From contig CAZDBS010000002.1 of NCBI GenBank assembly GCA_964503775.1, forward strand, positions 22,849 through 86,848: a DNA stretch of 64,000 bases. The letters are read 5' to 3'. The stretch's first letter is position 1, and the number at the start of each line of letters is the position of its first letter. The translations under genes were made by a program, and so were the position numbers. Below are positions 57,677 to 64,000 of the stretch, in pieces. The stretch is from CAZDBS01 sp964503775 (GTDB lineage: Bacteria; Patescibacteriota; Saccharimonadia; Saccharimonadales; CAZDBS01). Below the pieces are notes generated by a model. It saw nothing but the letters and a program-made list of their open reading frames with translations. It did no database searches and had not been told where the DNA came from.

Positions 57677-58735
57677 ATGTATAAGTGTCTCCGGGTTCAG
57701 AATTTTCGCAATTATAGCGATAGAACAGTTGAGCTCAGTCCCGGTGTGAATATAGTAGTGGGGCCCAATGGCAGTGGGAAAACCAATCTTCTCGAATCTA
57801 TCCTAGTGCTATCCCAAGGTGTATCGTATCGCGCGCCAGATTCTGAGCTGGTTAGACACGATACTAAGTGGGCGCGGATTGATGGTGAGATGGAGGATTC
57901 TTCAGAACGGGTTTGGAAGCTCGATATGGCTTCAGGAAGAGCTGACAGATCATTTGTCATAGGTGGTAGTGCCCTAAAGCGCCTGACGCTTCACAAATCA
58001 CTACCAGTGGCCCTGTTCGAGCCTGAACACATGCGACTTCTGACTGGACAACCCGAACTACGGCGAGAATTTCTCGACAACATCTTAGAGCAGACAATTC
58101 CAGGGTTTAGAACGACACTTATCAACTACCGACGCACACTTTCGCAGCGCAACCGTTTGCTCAAACAAGGCTATGGTGATGACGATCATTTATTTGTCTG
58201 GAATGTCCAGCTCAGCGAACTTGGCTCGACGATCGCCTCTCGTAGGCATGGTTTGGTCACTCGTATCAATACCGATATCGGAGAGTTGTATAGCTCACTG
58301 GCTGATACCTCGACAACACTGGAGGCTCAGTACAAAAGTACAATTTCCTCTCATGATTACGGCTCACACCTACTTAAAGATCTGGAAAAACACACCACTC
58401 GCGATATGGAGCGAGGATATACTTCAGTTGGCCCACATCGTGATGATATCCGGTTTCATATTAATGGTTATGATAGTGAATTCAACGCTTCTAGGGGTGA
58501 AACCAGGACTATCATACTGGCCTGCAAACTCATAGAACTGCGAGTACTAGAGGAGGCCTACAATAAAAAACCGATTGTTTTATTAGATGATGTGTTTAGT
58601 GAACTGGATTTTGCCAGGCGTGTTGCGCTTGCAACCTATTTACAGGACTACCAAACAGTAATCACAACAACAGATGCGGATATTGTAAAACATAAACTAT
58701 TTAGAGATGGTAAAAAAATAACCCTCAATCAATAG
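57677..58735 (+). CDS. recF: DNA replication and repair protein RecF
   Basis: The protein has 352 residues. Motifs are LRVQNFRNYSDRTVELSPGVNIVVGPNGSGKTNLLE (Walker A 29-36), FLDNILEQTIPGF, YTSVGPHRDDIRFHINGYD, the SRGETRTIILACKL signature region and PIVLLDDVFSELD (Walker B and D-loop). It loads RecA at gaps. No good ribosome site is present. It starts 19 bp after dnaN and overlaps the convergent neighbour by 7 bp. Confidence 0.96.
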   Translation: MYKCLRVQNFRNYSDRTVELSPGVNIVVGPNGSGKTNLLESILVLSQGVSYRAPDSELVRHDTKWARIDGEMEDSSERVWKLDMASGRADRSFVIGGSALKRLTLHKSLPVALFEPEHMRLLTGQPELRREFLDNILEQTIPGFRTTLINYRRTLSQRNRLLKQGYGDDDHLFVWNVQLSELGSTIASRRHGLVTRINTDIGELYSSLADTSTTLEAQYKSTISSHDYGSHLLKDLEKHTTRDMERGYTSVGPHRDDIRFHINGYDSEFNASRGETRTIILACKLIELRVLEEAYNKKPIVLLDDVFSELDFARRVALATYLQDYQTVITTTDADIVKHKLFRDGKKITLNQ

Positions 58736-59454
58736 ACTGAATATGTACCATACAACGACTGAAGGATTGGGGTTGAATAATAGATTGGATACTCATCCGA
58801 TTTGATCCCATTACTTTGGAGATAATCGATGGCAAGATTACGGATTCGCTCTGCCTCTGTCTTATATAGAGAATCGTCCTTGCGAAAGGCATCACCGATA
58901 CTGGTGTCAATGATTAGATAGTAAGGCTTACTAGATTTTGTGCCACTGGTTGATTTGTAATCGATTGTATATTCCAACTCGTAGTGGGGCAGGCTCTTTC
59001 GAAGAACATCACTACTAACCAACTGTGATCCGTTACTGTCTTGAATGAGAAGTTTTTGTGAAAAACCAGAAAGTTGGCTGAAGTCTTTGTAGATAGCTGT
59101 AAAATTATGACTAAGATTTGCTAATTGGCTTCCTGACACACTCACCACTTGCGAAATTTGTATAGTGTATTTAGTATCCTTATTCCACGTATTTTGAGGA
59201 CTAATTCTGATGTCGCCTGCTTGTACGGTAATGGTAATTGGAGTTTTGGGGGAAATAGTGATTTGTTTCTGTACATCACTTTTCACGTCTTTGTTGAAAT
59301 GAAAGACGATATTTTCTTGGGTTCCGAGCCGTTGACCCTTTGGACTCACCGATACTAGTCGAAATACAAGTGATTGATATATCAGGAAACTGCCAATCAC
59401 AACCATCAGAGCTAGACCTGCACCGATGATAAACAGTTTCGTTCCACGACCCAC
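58729..59454 (-). CDS. Membrane-anchored hypothetical protein with Big_5-like Ig domain
   Basis: The protein has 241 residues from a GTG start sharing a base with the preceding TAG. One anchor (LFIIGAGLALMVVIGSFLIYQ, 7-27) is followed by an Ig-like domain. That domain has SPKGQRLGTQENIVFHFNKDV, ISPQNTWNKDTKYTIQIS as in Big_5/SbsA-type modules. A C-terminal alpha/beta part (SKPYYLIIDTSIGDAF...AERIRNLAIDYLQSNGI) follows. The function is unknown. It is last in the operon with two murein hydrolases and may help position or inhibit them (inference). Confidence 0.72.
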   Translation of the reverse strand: MGRGTKLFIIGAGLALMVVIGSFLIYQSLVFRLVSVSPKGQRLGTQENIVFHFNKDVKSDVQKQITISPKTPITITVQAGDIRISPQNTWNKDTKYTIQISQVVSVSGSQLANLSHNFTAIYKDFSQLSGFSQKLLIQDSNGSQLVSSDVLRKSLPHYELEYTIDYKSTSGTKSSKPYYLIIDTSIGDAFRKDDSLYKTEAERIRNLAIDYLQSNGIKSDEYPIYYSTPILQSLYGTYSVY

Positions 59455-60752
59455 TATTGAAGCCTCCCATATCCCATAATTTTCGAATCTCCTATAGCAT
59501 ACCTGCCCGCCGACACAGCATCGCTAGAATTACCCTCTATCGTGTAGACAGTATTTCCTTCTACGCGTTCGACAATACCAGTATGGTCGCCATCCTGAGT
59601 CGTACCCGCTACTGACCGGCCATAGTTGATAAATATAACATCACCTGGTTGAGGAATTTCCGTTCCACTGAGATAAGTAGCATTGTTTTGGAACCAGGTT
59701 GCAAGGCTGGCAACTGCCGGTATGCGCCAACCACCACTTGAACCACCAGTAAAAGGTTTTCCTGCTTCACGAAATACCCAGCTTACAAAATCTGCACACC
59801 AAAACTCAGGGTGATTATCAGTATATTTGTCGATCTCCGTTCCGCAACTAGGACTGCCGTTGATATCACAGTCTTTCGGAATTTCTTTAATTCCTTTAGC
59901 TAATTCGGCTCTTGCTATATCCACTACACCACTTCCGGAGCTTACGCATACTCCACCGTTTCCAAATTGAGCACCACCTAGCGCACTGTAAATTAGGAAC
60001 GCCCCCGGGACAAGATCAGCCTTCTCTGGAGATCCATGATCGGTTCGAATCTGCACCCAGCTGCTGTTTGTGCGACTATCTCGATTAGAATCAGCTAAAT
60101 TCATAACATAAGGGCTGCCGTCAGCGGGGTTTGAGAATCCCAATCTCTGGGCTTGTTCTTTGTAGACACCCGCCTGACCGTTATAGCTGAAAAAGACCAT
60201 TTTGATATTATCTTCTGACCCATCAGTGTATCCGTACCTGGTTTTGAGATCCTCGCCCAATAATTGCAATTGCTTTGCAAAGTCATCGTCCGAAACGGGA
60301 CCAGGTGAAAAAGTTTGCCCCGAGGCTGCTCGGCTTGCAAACTGAAACAGACCCTGGCCGTTACCCGGGTTCGTTCGTGAAAAGCTTGTTTCGCGACCAT
60401 GTATGGCGGCGATCAGCGGCCACGGTATACCCGTTGAACTTGATGTCGATTCGTAGAAAGATTTGTATTTTTGGGCTCCAGATATATAGGGTTGAAGACG
60501 TTGCTGGAGATCAGATACCCCTGTCACCATCGTGGGCTGAGGGAGTGGATTTAATACTGTAGCATCAACGATGATCGCTGTTGACGATGTGCAAAAAACA
60601 TCTCGAGAACATTCTTCTGAAGTAAACAACGGATGATCAAAAATGATTGCATCTTCAAGACATTCGTCAACTTCCGCATATGAAGATCCAACAAACGGAG
60701 AGACTGTGTTTACTACCATGATCATAATGAGTAGTAAGATTTTTTTCATCAT
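59454..60752 (-). CDS. Secreted lysozyme-like/transglycosylase + CHAP peptidoglycan hydrolase
   Basis: The protein has 432 residues. A signal peptide (about 1-26, ending SSYAEV) is followed by a lysozyme-like domain at ~100-220 (SSTGIPWPLIAAIHGRETSFS with probable catalytic Glu, GNGQGLFQFASR). A CHAP amidase/endopeptidase domain follows at ~320-432. Its Cys is in EFWCADFVSWVFREAG, its His in GDHTGIVERVEG, and EGNSS follows. Both glycan strands and peptides could be cut. Such VirB1/CwlT-like proteins accompany type IV secretion or conjugation machines in Gram-positives. Overlaps of 4 and 1 bp with its neighbours show a single operon. Confidence 0.9.
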   Translation of the reverse strand: MMKKILLLIMIMVVNTVSPFVGSSYAEVDECLEDAIIFDHPLFTSEECSRDVFCTSSTAIIVDATVLNPLPQPTMVTGVSDLQQRLQPYISGAQKYKSFYESTSSSTGIPWPLIAAIHGRETSFSRTNPGNGQGLFQFASRAASGQTFSPGPVSDDDFAKQLQLLGEDLKTRYGYTDGSEDNIKMVFFSYNGQAGVYKEQAQRLGFSNPADGSPYVMNLADSNRDSRTNSSWVQIRTDHGSPEKADLVPGAFLIYSALGGAQFGNGGVCVSSGSGVVDIARAELAKGIKEIPKDCDINGSPSCGTEIDKYTDNHPEFWCADFVSWVFREAGKPFTGGSSGGWRIPAVASLATWFQNNATYLSGTEIPQPGDVIFINYGRSVAGTTQDGDHTGIVERVEGNTVYTIEGNSSDAVSAGRYAIGDSKIMGYGRLQ

Positions 60753-63700
60753 TTTGGATCATTCGGACACCCTAAGAATACCTTTGGTCCTTTGACCGAC
60801 ACGTGAATATGATTACGATGGTCGGCCAGTGTAGGAGCTGGGTACGAGTAAGCCACCCCATTTTTCAGTGTACTCGTTCCGGATGGTACGGGATTGAATA
60901 TCAATTCATTAATACCCAGGGCTTCGCGATTATTAAACAACCACGGCACAAGCTGAGGAGCTACCTCTTCGTTGCCTATATCAGCAGCAAGTCCACTCTT
61001 GTGGTTCGAGGTGATATTACTACCCTCAGAGCAATTTGGGTGATCTGAATTGAGCGAGGAAACTGCAACGACCGAGCCCGATTTTTGGACCATCGCCAAC
61101 AATAATCTAAGTAGGTCGTCGGCAACCCCCCCGCTGCGAACGTCTGGATTAGCAAAGTCCCTATTGACTACTGCTTGGTCCTGAGGTTTCCAGTTGGAGC
61201 TGGCTTTGATTTGTTGGATTAACTGATCGCGTGTCAAATCCTTGTATTCTGTGATCGAGCTTGGTTCTCCCGGACTTGTGTCATCTGCACCATCGCCACC
61301 GATTGAGGTACTACCACCAACCTGTACACCAGACTTATCCTCGTCACTCAGAACATCGGTAGTAAACAACCCGGCGGCACTGGCGGCGGTGGCTTGTTCC
61401 AGAATACAGGGGTTAACATAAGCATATTCTTTCTCGCCTGTATTTTCGTTAATGTCGACGGTCTTCTCCCACTCAGCCGTAAACTTGGCGCAATACTCAT
61501 CTGTATACGTGTCTGGATTAGCTTCAAAAATCGGCTTTAGTTCATACTGGCCCTCTATAGTCCGGCCATCGGCATCGACTTTAAGCGATTGAACCATCGT
61601 GCCGGCCGGGATGGCGTACTGAGGCACACCAAACGGATCTTTGGATGTATCGGCTTGTGACCTCCCGGCGCCAAAGATTCCAAAGATGGCGCCAAAGTCA
61701 AAGTTTTTGACAAGGTTAATAGGCGCCATCGCCATCGCGCGAGCTTGAATCGCAACGTTTGTTGATGACGACGGTGTTGATAATGCCAAGCGTGAAACTG
61801 CTGAATATTGTGTATCAGTACTGAACAGTCGAGCAAACAACGGTCGTTTGTTGAACGTATCCTTAGACTTGGCGAGCTCCTCCTCCTGGATCTGGTAAGC
61901 TACTTCGTCCGGGACCCTCACACAACTAACTGCTTCTCGACACGAATCATTACCTCCTACATCAAATCCAGCCATTGCCGTCTCGGCGACGACACGCCCC
62001 GACGACTTGTCATTTAGGGCGTACGGGATTAGGTCATCTGCCATGTTTTGAACATAGTCCGTTGCTTTTTCAGCTACAGGTTTTGTTGCTTGTTCGAGAA
62101 TTGCTTGAAGCCCAGTGTATTTGAGCAACAATCCTGCGAACGAATTAACAATACTCAACAACTCCAGCCTGTTGATTACCTCGTTGTAAGGATTCAAGAC
62201 AACCCCAAACCCGTCCAGAATCGACTTAGCGTTAGTGACGCGTTTGTCATCGAGTGTTAATTTTGCTTCTGGACATATCTCCTGATCACTTGGAAGGACA
62301 CCGTCCTTACACTTAATTGGCGTTTGATCAACTGATGAATCAGCGTAGCTTAAACCTTGGAAAGGCAGAAACGCGGTCTGAGATGGTTGGGTGAAGTATC
62401 GACTATATAGGCGGCTTTTGGTCATGTCCTCACATTGGCCTGATTGTTCGTTGGGTAGTACATTGTTGCCACAAGACATTCCTTTGGACAACAAGTCCGT
62501 TGCTTGACCTACTACTTCCGAATCAACCGTACCAGTTTTGATCTCGTCCCTATGAGTGATGAACACCTGGGCCATCGCTACCGCAGCTTGTGAATTGCGA
62601 ACAAAAACCCAAACCTTCACCGCCTCTAAACCACGATTGATCTTTTGAAAAAAACTATTCATCGTATCGAGAATACCGAATATTGTAAAAGTTCTAGTCG
62701 CGGCCTTGCCTGCGACCTCTTCACCAAAAACCTTGCCCATAATCTCCTCTACGGTATAGCGCGCAAACCCTCTTTCCGCAATCTTGTTTGCGCGATCAAG
62801 TAACTTATCTACCCCATCTTGTTCTATACTCGAAGCAAGTTTGCTAAGCACTTCTTTGTTTGCTTCACGAAACTGAGCGCCTTTGTCGCCGTCACATCCA
62901 CCGTTCAAGAAACATTTAATAATAACTTGGTTATTATCCGAAAACGGCTGTATGACTCGCTGGGCCACCCATGACTTAAACGCAAACTTCTTGTTAGTTT
63001 TCCAATCAGCGTATTTTTCTTTGACACCTTGGATCTTACAAGCCGTGACGCAAAGCTTGAGTTTGTATTTTCTCTGTAGTATTCCGCCATATTTTATGCG
63101 CGCAAACATGCGTTGCCACTTTGTTTCAGCTCCAACCGCCGACATGATATTCTCACGTATTTCGCCACTTTTGAGTTTGCTGAAACGAAAATCTCTATCA
63201 AAACCCCCAGCCTCTTGACCGTGTATCATAAGCGTATATCCCGGCCTACCATTGGCGAGATCAGTCGGGTTAAGTTCTATAGAGATACCATATCGAGCCT
63301 TCAGTTTATCTTCTATTCGTGAATCTCTCCAACCACGTGCCATACGACCAAAGGATGATTGGCCGTTGATAGCCGGAGTACAGTCCTTCGATACTTTAAC
63401 TCTCGAACAGGGTGTGAGGCTTGGGATCCACTGCTCTCGTACATACCATTCAAAATGCGTCTCCAGGCGGTTACCGATGGCCTGACGAGAAGTTGAAAAG
63501 AATCTATCCTCGAGGTTGTTTACGAAGCTATTAATTTTCAACGGAATCAGCGCAATGAATAAAAATACACCACCCATTGTAAACATCAATGCCGTAGCTC
63601 CGGCTATGGCAACACGCCGGGCGGCTTTACTTTTAACCTGCGATAATTTACTCTTCTTTTTTGAAGTTTTTTGACCCTTATCAGGGTGATAGAGTGTGGC

Positions 63701-63949
63701 TTCAGGCTCAAGTCCTAGGTCCTCTCGCTCTTCATCAACCGTCTCGTTATCGACAGTCGGACTGGCGGCAGATTCTCCGGTCTCAGGCGAGGAGTCTTCT
63801 GCTTCCGGGTCTTGCTCTACACTCCTAGCACGATGTTCCATCTCGCGCTCTTGCGATCTATCGATGCCCGTAATCTCCCGCAGCTCTTCGTCGGTAGGTG
63901 TTTCTCTTAAAAAATCGGGCCGTAGTTCCTCAGGTAGTTTGGTAGCCAT
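60749..63949 (-). CDS. Large membrane protein with C-terminal M15-type (VanY-like) peptidase domain
   Basis: The protein has 1,066 residues. A very acidic cytoplasmic N-terminus (1-95) and basic patch precede one strong anchor (ATALMFTMGGVFLFIALIPL, ~116-136). The body is a long, mostly helical, Cys-containing extracytoplasmic region (~140-900). The last ~150 residues carry a D,D-carboxypeptidase-like site: SNHKSGLAADIG (His and Asp zinc ligands) and HRNHIHVS (HxH). Cys pairs such as CVTACK, CFLNGGC and CREAVSC probably form disulfides. The long middle may be a scaffold in a cell-surface or type IV-like apparatus, as seen near the lysozyme/CHAP partner (inference). GAGGAAG lies upstream. Confidence 0.82.
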   Translation of the reverse strand: MATKLPEELRPDFLRETPTDEELREITGIDRSQEREMEHRARSVEQDPEAEDSSPETGESAASPTVDNETVDEEREDLGLEPEATLYHPDKGQKTSKKKSKLSQVKSKAARRVAIAGATALMFTMGGVFLFIALIPLKINSFVNNLEDRFFSTSRQAIGNRLETHFEWYVREQWIPSLTPCSRVKVSKDCTPAINGQSSFGRMARGWRDSRIEDKLKARYGISIELNPTDLANGRPGYTLMIHGQEAGGFDRDFRFSKLKSGEIRENIMSAVGAETKWQRMFARIKYGGILQRKYKLKLCVTACKIQGVKEKYADWKTNKKFAFKSWVAQRVIQPFSDNNQVIIKCFLNGGCDGDKGAQFREANKEVLSKLASSIEQDGVDKLLDRANKIAERGFARYTVEEIMGKVFGEEVAGKAATRTFTIFGILDTMNSFFQKINRGLEAVKVWVFVRNSQAAVAMAQVFITHRDEIKTGTVDSEVVGQATDLLSKGMSCGNNVLPNEQSGQCEDMTKSRLYSRYFTQPSQTAFLPFQGLSYADSSVDQTPIKCKDGVLPSDQEICPEAKLTLDDKRVTNAKSILDGFGVVLNPYNEVINRLELLSIVNSFAGLLLKYTGLQAILEQATKPVAEKATDYVQNMADDLIPYALNDKSSGRVVAETAMAGFDVGGNDSCREAVSCVRVPDEVAYQIQEEELAKSKDTFNKRPLFARLFSTDTQYSAVSRLALSTPSSSTNVAIQARAMAMAPINLVKNFDFGAIFGIFGAGRSQADTSKDPFGVPQYAIPAGTMVQSLKVDADGRTIEGQYELKPIFEANPDTYTDEYCAKFTAEWEKTVDINENTGEKEYAYVNPCILEQATAASAAGLFTTDVLSDEDKSGVQVGGSTSIGGDGADDTSPGEPSSITEYKDLTRDQLIQQIKASSNWKPQDQAVVNRDFANPDVRSGGVADDLLRLLLAMVQKSGSVVAVSSLNSDHPNCSEGSNITSNHKSGLAADIGNEEVAPQLVPWLFNNREALGINELIFNPVPSGTSTLKNGVAYSYPAPTLADHRNHIHVSVKGPKVFLGCPNDPK

Positions 63950-64000
63950 GGAGCTTCCTCATCTAGGCTGGAGTTCCGCTGTTATAAGATTGGTTGACAT

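Noticed and set aside
1..64000. CRISPR arrays, insertion sequences, prophage genes, tRNA and rRNA genes
   Set aside because: No regularly spaced repeats, transposase, integrase, phage or cloverleaf signatures were seen in the few intergenic gaps; the only tandem repeats are coding.

Overview
The window reads as a chromosomal segment of a small-genome, reduced bacterium of the Patescibacteria (CPR) type, most likely Candidatus Saccharibacteria or a close relative. This is an inference from the gene set: an origin block khpB-yidC-rnpA-rpmH / dnaA-dnaN-recF, a large M15-peptidase membrane protein paired with a lysozyme-like/CHAP protein, several very large membrane-anchored surface proteins, and a big surface-polysaccharide locus. 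Genes overlap or abut almost everywhere. UGA is used as a normal stop, which argues against the recoded lineages (Gracilibacteria, Absconditabacteria). I see no tRNA, rRNA, CRISPR array, transposase or prophage.

Layout. 1-7.9 kb (minus strand): a 2,027-residue surface protein followed by a MacB/LolD-type ABC ATPase and an FtsX-like permease that runs off the left edge. 8.0-12.1 kb (plus): a tight stress operon of a small protein, Hsp20, a Cys-rich unknown, a phosphoribosyltransferase, a DUF2795-like protein, a BaeRF3-type eRF1-like protein, a dienelactone-hydrolase-type alpha/beta hydrolase and a small membrane protein. 12.1-15.5 kb: a membrane-anchored TIM-barrel glycosidase-like protein and an MmpL/RND transporter. 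15.5-22.6 kb (minus): a Gmad2 protein, an unknown, a cutinase-like/VWA-like/PKD/FN3 surface protein, a DoxX-like membrane protein, an anchored unknown and a PfkB kinase. 22.6-23.9 kb: a structured intergenic element, an orphan GC-rich gene, and a LexA-type winged-helix protein without the protease domain. 23.8-52.6 kb: a polysaccharide locus with O-antigen ligase-like protein, initiating polyprenyl-P sugar transferase, RmlA and another nucleotidyltransferase, UDP-sugar dehydrogenase, epimerase, many GT2/GT4 transferases, methyltransferases, GtrA, Wzm/Wzt export ABC, and two secreted proteins. 52.6-58.7 kb: the replication origin block. 58.7-64 kb (minus): an operon of an M15-type peptidase membrane protein, a lysozyme-like/CHAP protein and an anchored Ig-like protein.

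The most striking signals are regulatory. Two 14-bp sites of the form GTGAY-N4-RTCAC, the class bound by Crp/Fnr regulators, each sit exactly 41.5 bp upstream of the start predicted from a good -10 box. One drives the Hsp20 stress operon and the other the Gmad2-cutinase operon, so the two operons may form one regulon. Next to the LexA-like gene, the unknown gene has a promoter whose +1 to +17 is a perfect 6+6 inverted repeat, a likely operator. Many promoters have an extended -10 (TGn then TAnnnT) and several transcripts look leaderless. Candidate DnaA boxes lie on both sides of dnaA, suggesting a bipartite origin, part of it inside a possible small gene.

Taken together the window encodes how this cell builds, exports and remodels its surface (polysaccharide, giant adhesin-like proteins, lipid/envelope hydrolases, murein hydrolases), which fits an epibiotic lifestyle, plus one compact stress/dormancy-type module.
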